The translations under genes were made by a program, and so were the position numbers. Shown piece after piece: positions 8,502-17,874 of a stretch of DNA of 64,000 nt. Under the pieces are notes generated by a model. The model did no database searches. It was not told where the DNA came from and was given only the letters and a program-made list of their open reading frames with translations. This DNA is from Pseudonocardiales bacterium (GTDB lineage: Bacteria > Actinomycetota > Actinomycetes > Mycobacteriales > QHCD01), in contig QHCD01000053.1 in NCBI GenBank assembly GCA_003244255.1, positions 1 through 64,000 of the forward strand, in the 5' to 3' direction. The stretch's first letter is position 1. Each line of letters starts with the position of its first letter.

Positions 8502-10052
8502 ATGACCGAGCTGATGCATCCGCGCGAGACGGCGGTCGCCACCGCCGGCCCGACCCGGACCGACCCGCGCGCCGCCGACACTGTGATCGCCGAGCTGACC
8601 GCCGGTCTTCCCACCGACGCCGTGGAGAGCGACCCGGACGTCGTCGCGAGTTACGCCCGCGACATGGCCGCGTTCGCGCCGTCGGAGCAGCCGCGCGTCG
8701 TGGTACTGCCGCGCACGACGGCCGAGGTGCAGCACGTCCTACGCGTCGCCGCGCGGCACCGGGTGCCGGTGGTCCCGCGCGGCGCCGGGAGCGGCCTGGC
8801 CGGCTCGTCCAACGGCATCGCCGGCGGCATCACCCTCTCCCTCGCCCGCATGAACGCCGTGCTGGAGGTCGACCCGGCGAATCGGCTCGCGGTGGTGCAA
8901 CCGGGCGTGGTGAACCTGGACTTCCGCCGCGCGGTCGAGGAGCACGACCTGTTCTATCCACCCGATCCCAGCAGCTACGACTGGTGCACGATCGGCGGGA
9001 ACCTCGCGACCAACGCCGGCGGGCTGTGCTGTGTGAAGTACGGCGTCACCACCGACTTCGTGCTGGCGCTCGAGGTAGTCCTCGCCGGCGGCGAGGTGCT
9101 GCGCACCGGGCGGCGAACGGTCAAGGGCGTCGCCGGCTACGACCTGTGCCGGCTCCTCGTCGGCTCCGAAGGCACGCTGGGTGTGATCACCGAAGCGACC
9201 GTCGCGCTGCGTCCGAAGCCGATGGCGCCGGTGACGATGGTCGCCTCGTTCGCCTCGACGGGGATCGCCGGGCGGGCCGTGGCGTCGATCGTGACGGCCG
9301 GGCTGGTGCCGTCGCTGATGGAGATCATGGACCAGACCTGCATCGTCGCCGTCGACGACTGGAAGCGGATGGACCTCGATCGCGATTGCAAGGCGATGCT
9401 GCTGGCGCAGTCCGACGCGGGCGGTGAGGCCGCCGTCGCCGAGATCGCCGAGCTCGCCCGCCTGTGCGAGGAGGCCGGAGCATCCGAGGTTTACCAGACC
9501 AGCGACCTCGACGAGGGCACGATGCTCGCCACCGCGCGGCGGCTGGCCCTCCCGGCGCTAGAACGGCTCGGCGCGACCCTGATCGACGACGTGTGCGTGC
9601 CGCGGTCGCGGATCGGCGACCTGCTCGCCGGCACGGCGGCGATCGCGGAGCGGACCGGTCGCACGATCGGGGTCGTCGGCCACGCCGGCGACGGCAACAT
9701 GCACCCGACGATCATCTTCGAGCCGAACGACGAGGCGGCGAAGGCGGCGGCGTACGACGCCTTCAACGCGATCCTCGAGCTGGGGATGCAACTCGGCGGC
9801 ACCATCACCGGGGAGCACGGCGTCGGCTCGTTGAAGGTCGACTGGCTCGAACGGGAGATCGGGCCGGTCGCCCTGCGGGTGCATCGGTCGATCAAGCACG
9901 CGCTCGATCCACTCGGCATCCTCAACCCCGGCAAGGTCTTCGCCCCAGCCAACACAGCCAACACAGCCAACACAGCCAACACAGCCAAGACAGCCAACCC
10001 AGCCAACACAGCGAACCCAGCCGACCCAGCCAACGCGGCGGGGGCGCCGTGA
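8502..10052 (+). CDS. FAD-linked oxidase, glycolate/D-lactate dehydrogenase type (GlcD-like)
   Basis: This protein of the FAD-binding type 4 / FAD-linked oxidase C family oxidises 2-hydroxy acids such as glycolate or D-lactate. I chose the ATG at 8502 (MTELMHPRE) because it follows a -10-like hexamer by 7 bases; a TTG at 8448 in the same frame would add 18 residues overlapping vapC. The FAD-binding part shows PRGAGSGLAGSSNG, DPSSYDWCTIGGNLATNAGG and GSEGTLGVITEATV. The C-terminal domain has GHAGDGNMHPTI and GEHGVGSLK. No GlcE/GlcF-like subunits follow. After the family end (ILNPGKVFAP) comes a low-complexity Ala/Asn/Thr/Pro tail of about 30 residues. The stop overlaps the next GTG by 4 bp. 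The exact substrate is unknown. Confidence 0.88.
   Translation: MTELMHPRETAVATAGPTRTDPRAADTVIAELTAGLPTDAVESDPDVVASYARDMAAFAPSEQPRVVVLPRTTAEVQHVLRVAARHRVPVVPRGAGSGLAGSSNGIAGGITLSLARMNAVLEVDPANRLAVVQPGVVNLDFRRAVEEHDLFYPPDPSSYDWCTIGGNLATNAGGLCCVKYGVTTDFVLALEVVLAGGEVLRTGRRTVKGVAGYDLCRLLVGSEGTLGVITEATVALRPKPMAPVTMVASFASTGIAGRAVASIVTAGLVPSLMEIMDQTCIVAVDDWKRMDLDRDCKAMLLAQSDAGGEAAVAEIAELARLCEEAGASEVYQTSDLDEGTMLATARRLALPALERLGATLIDDVCVPRSRIGDLLAGTAAIAERTGRTIGVVGHAGDGNMHPTIIFEPNDEAAKAAAYDAFNAILELGMQLGGTITGEHGVGSLKVDWLEREIGPVALRVHRSIKHALDPLGILNPGKVFAPANTANTANTANTAKTANPANTANPADPANAAGAP
9945..10035 (+). repeat. 9-bp tandem repeat in the flavoprotein 3' end
   Basis: About ten imperfect copies of a 9-base unit of the form CCAACACAG run in frame and encode the repeating tripeptides NTA, NPA and DPA. 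The array ends just before the GTGA overlap with the next gene. Confidence 0.85.
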
Positions 10053-11407
10053 GCCGGGAACGCCTGATCATCGTCGGTGGTGACGCGGCGGGCATGTCGG
10101 CCGCTTCGCAGGCCCGCCGCCGCCGTGGCGCCGACGAGCTCGAGATCGTCGTTCTCGAACGCGGCCGGTACACCTCCTACTCCGCATGCGGAATCCCCTA
10201 CTGGATCGCCGGCGACGTCGAGCAGCGCGACGACCTGATCGTGCGTTCGCCGGAGAAGTTCCGCGAGCAGGACATCGACGTGCGCATCGGCCACCGGGTC
10301 ACCGAGCTCGACGTCGACGCCGGTCGGGTCCTCGCGCATTCCGATGGTGGGAGCGGCCTCCTCGACTTCGACCAGCTGGTGATCGCGACGGGCGCCGAGC
10401 CGGTGCGGCCGGACATTCCCGGCCTCGACGCCACCGGCGTCTACGGCGTGCAGAGCCTCACCGACGGCGTCGAGGTGCAGCGAGCCCTCGAGAGCCGGCC
10501 CGAACGCGCCGTCGTCGTCGGGGCGGGCTACATCGGGCTGGAGCTGGCCGAGGCGCTGGTACGCCGCGGGCTGTCGGTCACCGTCGTCGAGGCGGCCGAC
10601 CAGCCGATGTCGACCGTCGATGCCGAGATCGGCGCGCAGATCGCCGTTGCGCTGCGTGGGATCGGCGTCGACCTCCGGCTCGGGGTCGCGGTGAAGGGCA
10701 TCGAGGCGGCCGGTCGCGTCGTCGGCGTCGCCACCGACGACGGCGAGATCCCGGCCGACATCGTCCTGCTCGGGCTCGGCGTGCGCCCCAACAGCTCGCT
10801 CGCCGTGGACGCCGGCATCGAGTGCGGGCCGACGCACGGCATTCGTACCGACGCCCGCATGCGCTCCACCTCGCACCAGAACGTGTGGTCGGCCGGCGAC
10901 TGCGTCGAGACACATCATCTGGTGAGTCACCGCGCCGTGCACATAGCGCTCGGCACGCACGCGAACAAGCAGGGCCGGGTGGCGGGCATCAACCTAGGCG
11001 GTGGTTATGCGACGTTCGCCGGCGTAATCGGCACGGCGGTCACCAGGGTGTGCGATCTGGAGATCGCGCGCACCGGGCTCGCCAGCCGCGAGGCCGACGA
11101 CGCCGGTCTGGAGTACGTTGCCGTGTCGGCTGATTCGACGACGCGGGCCGGGTACTTCCCCGGTGCGCAGCCCATCACCACCAGGCTGATCGCCGAGCGC
11201 GGCACCGGACGCCTGCTCGGCGGGCAGATCGTCGGCAGGGAGGGCGCGGCCAAGCGCATCGACGTCCTCGCCACCGCGATCTGGAACGCGATGACGGTCC
11301 GCGCACTCGTCGACGTCGACCTCTCCTACGCGCCACCGTTCTCGCCCGTGTGGGACCCCGTGCTGATCGCCGCCCGCAAGACCGCCGACGCGCTCAGCGA
11401 CGGGTAG
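10049..11407 (+). CDS. FAD/NAD(P)-dependent disulfide oxidoreductase, CoA-disulfide reductase / NADH oxidase type
   Basis: This 452-residue flavoprotein begins at the GTG overlapping the preceding stop (VSRERLIIVGGDAAGMSAASQ). It has the FAD dinucleotide-binding GGDAAG motif, the single redox Cys in YSACGIPYWIAGD at about residue 45, a second Rossmann motif VVGAGYIGLELAE for NAD(P)H, and the STHQNVWSAGDCVE-like segment closing the FAD site. The single-Cys layout is that of CoA-disulfide reductases and NADH oxidases (Nox/CoADR), not of glutathione reductases with a CxxxxC pair. The C-terminal dimerisation domain is complete. Coupling to the GlcD-like gene suggests joint expression. A redox role with CoA or another low-molecular thiol is inferred. 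Confidence 0.85.
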   Translation: MSRERLIIVGGDAAGMSAASQARRRRGADELEIVVLERGRYTSYSACGIPYWIAGDVEQRDDLIVRSPEKFREQDIDVRIGHRVTELDVDAGRVLAHSDGGSGLLDFDQLVIATGAEPVRPDIPGLDATGVYGVQSLTDGVEVQRALESRPERAVVVGAGYIGLELAEALVRRGLSVTVVEAADQPMSTVDAEIGAQIAVALRGIGVDLRLGVAVKGIEAAGRVVGVATDDGEIPADIVLLGLGVRPNSSLAVDAGIECGPTHGIRTDARMRSTSHQNVWSAGDCVETHHLVSHRAVHIALGTHANKQGRVAGINLGGGYATFAGVIGTAVTRVCDLEIARTGLASREADDAGLEYVAVSADSTTRAGYFPGAQPITTRLIAERGTGRLLGGQIVGREGAAKRIDVLATAIWNAMTVRALVDVDLSYAPPFSPVWDPVLIAARKTADALSDG

Positions 11408-11595
11408 TGGTGCCGGTTGTCACTTGGCCGCGTACGCCCGAAGCTCGCGCCAGCGCGGACCAGGACGACGGGGTGTTGTGCGTTGACGGCGCGTCAGCGC
11501 TGTCGCGTTCACCGGCACGCCGTCGATAGGAGACTGACTGGGCCGGTCTGGCCGCGGGTCATGACGTCCAGGCGACGAAGGCGGGCGATCGCTGG

Positions 11596-12900
11596 TCAGG
11601 AAGCGGGAGCTCCGGGCTGGGGCTGGTCGATGGGGAGGTCGACGCTGGCGATGGTGCGGTTGCGGCCGGCGGCTTTGGCGGCGTACATGGCTGCGTCGGC
11701 GGCGGCGAGGAGTTCGGTGGGATCGATGCCGTCGGTGTGCAGGGTCGCGATGCCGATGGAGGCGGTGATGCGCAGGCCGTCGGGGCGGCCGAGGTCGAAG
11801 CGGTGTCCGGCGATGCGGTGCCGGAGCCGTTCGGCGGTGGTCTTGGCCCGGTGCGGTCCGCCGGTGACGGCGACGGCGAACTCGTCGCCGCCGAAGCGGG
11901 CGAGGATGTCGATGCTGCGCAGCTCGGCGCCGAGCAGGTCGGCGACCTCGGCCAGGACGCGGTCACCGACGAGGTGTCCGTAGGCGTCGTTGATGGTCTT
12001 GAACCGGTCGAGATCGATCAGCAGGACGGACAGGTCGCGCTGGTCGCGGGCAGCGCGATCGATGTCGCGTTCGACCTCGCGGTGCCAGGCGGTGGCGTTG
12101 AGCAGTCCGGTCTTGGTGTCCGTGCGCGCCGCCGCTGTGAGCTGGGCGTGCCACAGCGATCGGTGCAGCAGGATCATCGGGGGCAGCGCCACCACGATGA
12201 GCGCCGGTGACTGGGCGGCCAGCACGGTGACCGCGAGGCCGGTGGACACCTCGACGGCGGAGAGGACGAGCATGTCGCGGTCGGCGAGCATCGCCGCCCA
12301 GCTGACGTCCGGGGTGGACAGCCGCCTCGCCGCTGCCACCAGCACCGTGTTCGCGGCCGCGCCGGTGCAGCCGGCGAGCATCGCGGCCGGCAGCAGCACC
12401 GCCGTGTGCTGCCCCCACGCCGCGCCCAGCACCTGCCCGCCGGCCAGGGCGTGGAACAGCCGGCCCGACCCGCCGAGCGTCAGCCCGATCGATGCCGTGC
12501 TGAACACCCGACGATAGAGGGCGCCGCGGCGGATTCGCCACTGCGCCCAGGCCCGGTCCGGCACCGGGGCGAGCACGGCGAACGGCGCCGGCAGCAGCAG
12601 CGCGATCGGCAGGGTCCACACCGTCATCAGGTCCTGGAAGAGGCCCCTGGGCGGCTCCCCCATCCGGCGGATGACCTCCACGCAGACCAGCCCGGCCGCG
12701 ATCAGGCACCCGAACACGATCAGGTCCCGCGTGCCGCCGAACCCCGACGTCACCGCGGACCAGGCGAAGAACGCCACCGCGGCGGCATCCACGACCAGCA
12801 CCAGCGTGAGCGCGGCCGACGGCAGCCTCCATATCGGCCAGGACCGCACTACCCACGACCGGGACGGCCCGACCGCTGGCTGCGCTGCCGCGTCCGCCAT
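11596..12900 (-). CDS. membrane-anchored diguanylate cyclase (GGDEF)
   Basis: This 434-residue protein makes the second messenger c-di-GMP. Residues 1 to about 250 hold several hydrophobic segments, forming a membrane sensor region with no named domain that I recognise. The C-terminal GGDEF domain has the intact catalytic motif at residues 337-341 (RFGGDEFAVAV), preceded by RSID. That is an RxxD inhibitory site at the usual five-residue distance, so product inhibition is expected. The DRFKTINDAYGH substrate/metal segment is also present. No EAL domain is fused. The gene stands alone with its own putative promoter and converges with the flavoprotein gene across 188 bp. Confidence 0.92.
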   Translation of the reverse strand: MADAAAQPAVGPSRSWVVRSWPIWRLPSAALTLVLVVDAAAVAFFAWSAVTSGFGGTRDLIVFGCLIAAGLVCVEVIRRMGEPPRGLFQDLMTVWTLPIALLLPAPFAVLAPVPDRAWAQWRIRRGALYRRVFSTASIGLTLGGSGRLFHALAGGQVLGAAWGQHTAVLLPAAMLAGCTGAAANTVLVAAARRLSTPDVSWAAMLADRDMLVLSAVEVSTGLAVTVLAAQSPALIVVALPPMILLHRSLWHAQLTAAARTDTKTGLLNATAWHREVERDIDRAARDQRDLSVLLIDLDRFKTINDAYGHLVGDRVLAEVADLLGAELRSIDILARFGGDEFAVAVTGGPHRAKTTAERLRHRIAGHRFDLGRPDGLRITASIGIATLHTDGIDPTELLAAADAAMYAAKAAGRNRTIASVDLPIDQPQPGAPAS

Positions 12901-12935
12901 CTGCTACCTCGGTGTCGTCGACCCTGTGCTCACAG

Positions 12936-12962
12936 TGAGTATGCGCCCCGAGGGTATGTCAA
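12936..12962 (-). promoter_or_regulatory. putative promoter of the diguanylate cyclase gene
   Basis: On the minus strand, TTGACA (12962-12957) is followed after 15 bases by TACTCA (12941-12936). The start codon lies about 35 bases further on. The small palindrome CTCACTGTGAG (12938-12928) overlaps the -10. The spacer is shorter than the ideal 17 bases. Confidence 0.35.
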
Positions 12963-13116
12963 GCACTCGAAAGGGTGGAACAATCAACAGGTTCCGCTTC
13001 GGACCTCGACCCCCCACGAGGAGGACCTGATGCGTCACACAAATTGGGCCTGATCACCACCGCGCCGGTCGGGCGCTGCCGATCGTACCGGCGCCCGATC
13101 CGGCGCCCGTCAGTCA

Positions 13117-14850
13117 TTAGGCGGGCACCTTCCACACAGCGACCCCGCCGGCCTCGGCGCCCGGGCCGTGTCTGAACGCGAGCGTAAACAGCTCCATCAC
13201 CGCAGCCTGCCGATACGACGGCGCGACCAGCACCCGGGTGACGTGGGTCGCGTGGAGATAGCCGGTGAGCGCGTTCAGGTCTGCTGAGTCGGCGGGCACC
13301 GGGTCGCCCCTGACCTCGACGTCGTAGAGGATCGTCGCGGCCGGCGTCGGCTCGCCCCAGTGCTGCCCGGGCACGATCAGCCAGCCGTCGACCATCCGGT
13401 AGCGCATGCCGGCCTCGGCCTGCCAGAGCATCGGTTGCTCGCTTGCCGGCCCGAAGATGTACGGCGAGACCAGGACGACCTCGTCCTGGCCGACGTTGTG
13501 CCGCACCGCCGCGGAACGGAAGAACGCCGGCGTGGCGATCGACGTCGTCGGCAACCCCCAGGGAATCGCGGTCGCGACGACGGCGCCGACGAGCGCGCTG
13601 GCACCGGCCATCATCATCGGCCGCTGCACGGCGATCACCCGGTCCACGAAGACGGCGACCAGCACCGCGGCGCACAGCGCGACACCGATCGAGAGCCGGG
13701 CCGGCAGCAGCTGCGACACCACCGGGATGTGGGTCACCACACGCCACGGCATCGGGATGCCGGTGTCGTGACCGTTCACGTGCAGCGACTCGCCGAGCGA
13801 GCACACGGCCAGCACCACAGCCCCGATCGCGGCGAGCCGCACGGCGCCGCTGCGCCGCCAGCACCACATCGTGACGGCAACCAACGTGATCACCAGCGGG
13901 ATGCCGAGATAGCTCGTCCACTCGCTCGAGTTGCCGGTGAATGGCAGCGCGGATCCGTGCGCGCCGAAGCGCAGCAGCATGTCGACCGGGCGGACGAAGT
14001 TGGCGAGATCGGCGACGTAGACGTTTTTTGCGTGCGGGCTCGGCGCGTGCCGTCGCCCGAACACCTGCACCACGAGCGGGTAGGCGGCGAGCGGCACGAA
14101 GACCGCGCCGGCGAGGCCGAACGCCCGCAGCGCGTACGGCACCCGAGCCCGGATCTCGGTGCGGCGCCGCCAGTTCAGCCCGAGCAGGATCGCGACGGCG
14201 ATGACGCCGAGCAGCGCCTCGATGAACAGCAGCTCCTCGCCGGTCAGCAGCTGAGCCACCGCGAGCAGGCCAAGCGTCACGCCGCATCGCGCGACCGGCC
14301 AGCGCTGCCGGATCAGTGCCTCGTCACCGACCAGCAGCAGCAGCGGCAGCAGCGCGGCGAGCGCGATCTGTAGGTGTCCGCCGGTCGCGTGCGCCACGAT
14401 CGACGGCGTGAACGCGAACAGCAGCGCGCCGACGGCCGCCGACGCCTGGTGGTCGACGTACCGACGCAGCGCCAGCTGCGCCGCCCACGCCGTCGTCGCG
14501 GGAGCGGCGACCAGCAGCAGGTTGTACGTCGTCACCGGCCCGAGCGTGAGCGTCACCGGCGCCATCACCAGCGCCGGCAGGATCACCGCCGTGTTCCACA
14601 TCAGGTTGGCGCCGTTGGGGTAGAGCGCGAAGTCGGTGTATAGCGGGTTGTGGCCGTGCATGATTGCGTGCGGCACGTACGCGAGCCACCAGATGGCCTG
14701 TTCGGGATCGCCGGCGTTGCCACGCCAGGTGTCCTGGTGCAGCAGGCCGTTGCCGAGCAGCAGCATCGACAGCCCGGTCGCGACGACGGCGACGGCGGCT
14801 GGCCAGCGCCATCGGCTCGCGGAGCTCAGCCCGAGGCGGTGACGTGCCAC
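13117..14850 (-). CDS. polytopic membrane protein, GT-C glycosyltransferase-like (paralogue B)
   Basis: This 577-residue protein has an N-terminal membrane helix, a first extracellular loop with WRGNAGDPEQAIWWL and ALYPNGANLMWN, then about ten further hydrophobic segments and a C-terminal soluble part (DGWLIVPGQHWG, HATHVTRVLVAPSYRQ). The topology and the acidic pair in the first loop resemble GT-C enzymes that use polyprenyl-phosphate sugars, but I cannot assign a named family. It is a clear paralogue of the upstream neighbour, sharing GDPEQ, LYPxGxNxMWN, WTSYLGIPL/WTGYLGIPL, PxHVNGHDTGxPMPW and DGWLIVPGQH. The GTG start lies inside the end of that gene (25-bp overlap). Together with sqdB they form one transcription unit. 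Confidence 0.75.
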   Translation of the reverse strand: MARHRLGLSSASRWRWPAAVAVVATGLSMLLLGNGLLHQDTWRGNAGDPEQAIWWLAYVPHAIMHGHNPLYTDFALYPNGANLMWNTAVILPALVMAPVTLTLGPVTTYNLLLVAAPATTAWAAQLALRRYVDHQASAAVGALLFAFTPSIVAHATGGHLQIALAALLPLLLLVGDEALIRQRWPVARCGVTLGLLAVAQLLTGEELLFIEALLGVIAVAILLGLNWRRRTEIRARVPYALRAFGLAGAVFVPLAAYPLVVQVFGRRHAPSPHAKNVYVADLANFVRPVDMLLRFGAHGSALPFTGNSSEWTSYLGIPLVITLVAVTMWCWRRSGAVRLAAIGAVVLAVCSLGESLHVNGHDTGIPMPWRVVTHIPVVSQLLPARLSIGVALCAAVLVAVFVDRVIAVQRPMMMAGASALVGAVVATAIPWGLPTTSIATPAFFRSAAVRHNVGQDEVVLVSPYIFGPASEQPMLWQAEAGMRYRMVDGWLIVPGQHWGEPTPAATILYDVEVRGDPVPADSADLNALTGYLHATHVTRVLVAPSYRQAAVMELFTLAFRHGPGAEAGGVAVWKVPA

Positions 14851-16649
14851 AGGTCCACGCCGCCGGACTGCACGTCGGAGCTATGGCCGAAGAGCTGGCT
14901 GAAGAACGCGATCACGCGATCCCTGTGGGGCATCGGCGCGACCAGCACGTTCGCCACCTGCCGGGCGTGCAGCTCGCCGACGAACTGGCTGCGCAGCGAC
15001 GGCGTGAGCTGTACCGGCCTGGTCTGCAGTTTCTCCAGCGTCGTCGCCAGGATGTGGCGGGTGCCGTAGTGCTGGCCGGGGACGATCAACCATCCGTCGA
15101 CCATCTCAAAGCGCATGCCCGTATTGGCCTGCCAGAGCATCGGGTGCTCCGCGGCGGGCCCGAAGATGTAGGGAGCGATCAGCACGACGGAGCCCTTGGG
15201 CACGTACCGGTCCAGCGCGGCTGAGGAGAAGAAGGACGGCGTTGTGACGGTGGTGCTGTGCATGCCGTTGGGCACCAGCGACAGGCCGACCAGCGCGGTC
15301 AGCAACGCCCCGCCGAGCCGCACGGCCAGCACCCTGCTCTGCACGATCTCGTCGACGAAGACGGCGAGCAGGATCGCGGCCGCGAATGCGACGGCGAGGG
15401 ACAGCCGGTCGGCGAGGACGTTGTTGACCAGCGGCACCTTGTCGGCGATCGCCCACGGCATGGGGACTCCGGTGTCGTGGCCGTTGACGTGCAGCTTGGG
15501 TCCCAGCGAGCACACCGCGAATATCACCAGCAGCAGCAGCGGGATGACGACGACGAGCCGCCTGCGCCGCGCGACCCAGACCAGCGTGATCACGATGACG
15601 AGCAGCAGCGGAATCCCGAGGTACCCGGTCCACTCCGCGGCGTTGCCGGTGTAGGACAGGTTCTGGTTGAGGTGGCTGTTCGTGCCGAAGAGCTGCAGCA
15701 CCGGCCGGATGAAGTTCATCGCGTCGGTGACGTAGACGGAGGTGTCGTGGGCGCCGGGTGCCCGCCGCGGGCCGCGGACCTGCAGGTAGAGCGGGTATGC
15801 GCTGAGGATCGCGAACGTCACCAGGGCCGCTGCCCCCGCCCGCAGCACATGCGGCGTGCGTGGCCCGATCTCGCGCGGGCGGAACAGCATCAGCAGTACC
15901 AGCCCCGCACCGCCCAGCAGGGCCGTGATGGCGAGCACTTCTTCTGATGTCAGCAGCTGGCAGGCCACCAGGAAACCCAGCGCGGCGCCGGTGATGACCG
16001 GTGCGAACCGCTGGCGGATAACGATCTCGTCGAGGGCGACGATGATCAGCGGGACCAGCGCGAGCAGCACGATGTGCAGGTGGCCGAACGAGTGGATCAG
16101 CACGAACGGGCAGAACGCGAACGTCAGCGCACCGACGCCGGCGGCGATGCGGGTGGCGACGTAACGGCGGAACGCGAAGTAGGCGGTCAACGACGTCGCG
16201 ATCGGCCCGGTGACCAGCAGCGCGTTGTAGCTCACGACCGGACCGAAGACGAGCGTGATCGGCGTGACGAGCACGCCCGGCGTGATGATGGAGCCGTTCC
16301 ACATCATGTTGACGCCGTCGGGATAGAGCGCCAGGTTGTTGAGGAACGGCGAGTGGGCGGTGGAGACCGCGCGGGCGGTGGCGGCGAGGAACCACATGAT
16401 CTGCTCGGGGTCGCCCGGGTTGCCCCGCCATGTCGAAGTCGAGGCCTCGAGCAAGCCCCGGCCGAGGTAGCTGACGCTCGCCGCCGATGCGAGCACCAGG
16501 ATCACCAGATAGCCCAGCACGTCGCGGGCACGCGCCGATCGCCCGGCCGGCGCGGTCGGCGGCCCTGAGACGGCGACGGGCTCGGTGCGCGCGTCGCCGG
16601 AGCGGTGCGTCACCGGGTCCGGCCGGGTTACCCGTCCTCGGTCGGCCAC
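14826..16649 (-). CDS. polytopic membrane protein, GT-C glycosyltransferase-like (paralogue A)
   Basis: This is the larger paralogue of the pair, about 607 residues if it starts at GTG 16649, which lies 7 bases after the sqdB stop; GTG 16613 is also possible. After a basic, Pro-rich cytoplasmic N terminus comes a membrane helix (YLVILVLASAASVSYLG) and the conserved loop WRGNPGDPEQIMWFL, then ALYPDGVNMMWN, many hydrophobic segments and a soluble C-terminal region ending VDLWHVTASG. Its position directly behind UDP-sulfoquinovose synthase suggests that one or both paralogues handle a sugar or glycolipid at the membrane. That link is inference from context, and no catalytic assignment can be made. 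Confidence 0.75.
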   Translation of the reverse strand: MADRGRVTRPDPVTHRSGDARTEPVAVSGPPTAPAGRSARARDVLGYLVILVLASAASVSYLGRGLLEASTSTWRGNPGDPEQIMWFLAATARAVSTAHSPFLNNLALYPDGVNMMWNGSIITPGVLVTPITLVFGPVVSYNALLVTGPIATSLTAYFAFRRYVATRIAAGVGALTFAFCPFVLIHSFGHLHIVLLALVPLIIVALDEIVIRQRFAPVITGAALGFLVACQLLTSEEVLAITALLGGAGLVLLMLFRPREIGPRTPHVLRAGAAALVTFAILSAYPLYLQVRGPRRAPGAHDTSVYVTDAMNFIRPVLQLFGTNSHLNQNLSYTGNAAEWTGYLGIPLLLVIVITLVWVARRRRLVVVIPLLLLVIFAVCSLGPKLHVNGHDTGVPMPWAIADKVPLVNNVLADRLSLAVAFAAAILLAVFVDEIVQSRVLAVRLGGALLTALVGLSLVPNGMHSTTVTTPSFFSSAALDRYVPKGSVVLIAPYIFGPAAEHPMLWQANTGMRFEMVDGWLIVPGQHYGTRHILATTLEKLQTRPVQLTPSLRSQFVGELHARQVANVLVAPMPHRDRVIAFFSQLFGHSSDVQSGGVDLWHVTASG

Positions 16650-16656
16650 CCGCAGA

Positions 16657-17874
16657 TCAGCCGGCGGTCGAGGGCTGATCCGCGTCCGCAGGCAGGCCCG
16701 CGCCCACCGAGGCGGCGCGCCACTGCGACCGGGCCGGTATCTTGTCGCGGTCGCACCGCTCGGCATACTTCTGCGCGATCTCGGTGACCTCGGTCAGCAG
16801 GCCGTTCGCGAGGGTGACCGGCTCGAGACCCATCTCCAGGAACTGCCGGTTCTCGACGAACAGGTCGTTCTCGGCGTCCTCGTTTCGCGGGTTGTCGACG
16901 TAATCGACGGATGCGCCGGTGATGTCCGAGACGATCTTCGCGAGGTCGCGGACCCGGTGCGTCTCGGTCATCTGGTTGAGGATCTTGACCCGCTCACCGT
17001 GCTTGGGCGCGTTCTCGATTGCGAGCTCGATGCAGCGCACCGTGTCCTGGATGTGGATGAACGCGCGGGTCTGCCCGCCGGTGCCGTGCACCGTCAACGG
17101 GTAACCCACCGCGGCCTGCATCAGGAACCGGTTCAGCACCGTGCCGTAGTCGCCGTCGTAGTCGAAGCGGTTGATCAGCCGGTCGTCGCGCTGCGTCTGC
17201 GGCGTCTGCGTCCCCCACACGATGCCCTGGTGCAGGTCGGTGACCCGGACCTTGTCGTTCTTGTTGTAGTAGGCGAACGCGAGCTGATCCTGCGTCTTCG
17301 TCATGTGATAGACGCTGCCCGGATTGGCGGGGTAGAGGATCTCCTGCTCGATCCGGCGGCCGTCGTCGGTGCGGATCTCGACCCGCAGGTAGCCCTCGGG
17401 GATTTTCATGCCAGCGGTGCCATAGCCGTAGACACCCATCGTGCCGAGGTGGACGACGTGGATGTCCAGACCCGACTCGACGACAGCGGCGAGCACGTTG
17501 TTGGTGGCGTTGAGGTTGTTGGTCACCGTATAGCGCTTGTGCCAGGAGCTCTTCATCGAGTACGGCGCCGCCCGCTGCTCGGCGAAGTGCACGACGGCGT
17601 CCGGTGCGAACTCGCGCAGCAGCGACAACAGCCGGTAGTAATGCTGGGCGACGTCGAAGCGGTGGTAGTCGATCTCGTTACCGGTGGCCTCCCGCCAGGC
17701 CGCTAGCCGCACCCGCATCGGCTGGATCGGGGTGAGGGAGCTGACCTCGAGCTCGTTGTCGATGTTGCGACGGGACAGGTTGTCGACGATGACGACTTCG
17801 GCCCCCGCCTCTGACAGGTGCAGCGCCGTCGGCCAGCCGCAGAAACCGTCACCGCCGAGAACAAGAACGCGCAT
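16657..17874 (-). CDS. sqdB: UDP-sulfoquinovose synthase (SqdB/SQD1 family)
   Basis: The enzyme converts UDP-glucose and sulfite to UDP-sulfoquinovose, the head-group donor of sulfolipid SQDG. The ATG at 17874 has a strong GGAGGAG ribosome site and gives 405 residues starting MRVLVLGGDGFCGWPTALHL, the SQD1-type NAD-binding motif. Further SQD1 hallmarks are VVHFAEQRAAPYSM, TNNLNATNNVL, the catalytic Thr145 in LGTMGVYG, Tyr189-x3-Lys193 (YHMTK), DLHQGIVWGTQT, RFDYDGDYGTVLNRF and QAAVGYPLTVHGTGGQTR. This is much closer to SQD1 than to generic epimerases. No SqdX-type transferase is recognisable. Archaeal Agl3 shows that such enzymes can also serve glycans. The membrane-protein genes behind it are probably co-transcribed. 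Confidence 0.88.
   Translation of the reverse strand: MRVLVLGGDGFCGWPTALHLSEAGAEVVIVDNLSRRNIDNELEVSSLTPIQPMRVRLAAWREATGNEIDYHRFDVAQHYYRLLSLLREFAPDAVVHFAEQRAAPYSMKSSWHKRYTVTNNLNATNNVLAAVVESGLDIHVVHLGTMGVYGYGTAGMKIPEGYLRVEIRTDDGRRIEQEILYPANPGSVYHMTKTQDQLAFAYYNKNDKVRVTDLHQGIVWGTQTPQTQRDDRLINRFDYDGDYGTVLNRFLMQAAVGYPLTVHGTGGQTRAFIHIQDTVRCIELAIENAPKHGERVKILNQMTETHRVRDLAKIVSDITGASVDYVDNPRNEDAENDLFVENRQFLEMGLEPVTLANGLLTEVTEIAQKYAERCDRDKIPARSQWRAASVGAGLPADADQPSTAG

Noticed and set aside
13030-13053. Seven-codon leader peptide MRHTNWA with a GAGGAGG ribosome site
   Set aside because: No plus-strand gene follows; the next genes are on the minus strand, so there is nothing to attenuate.
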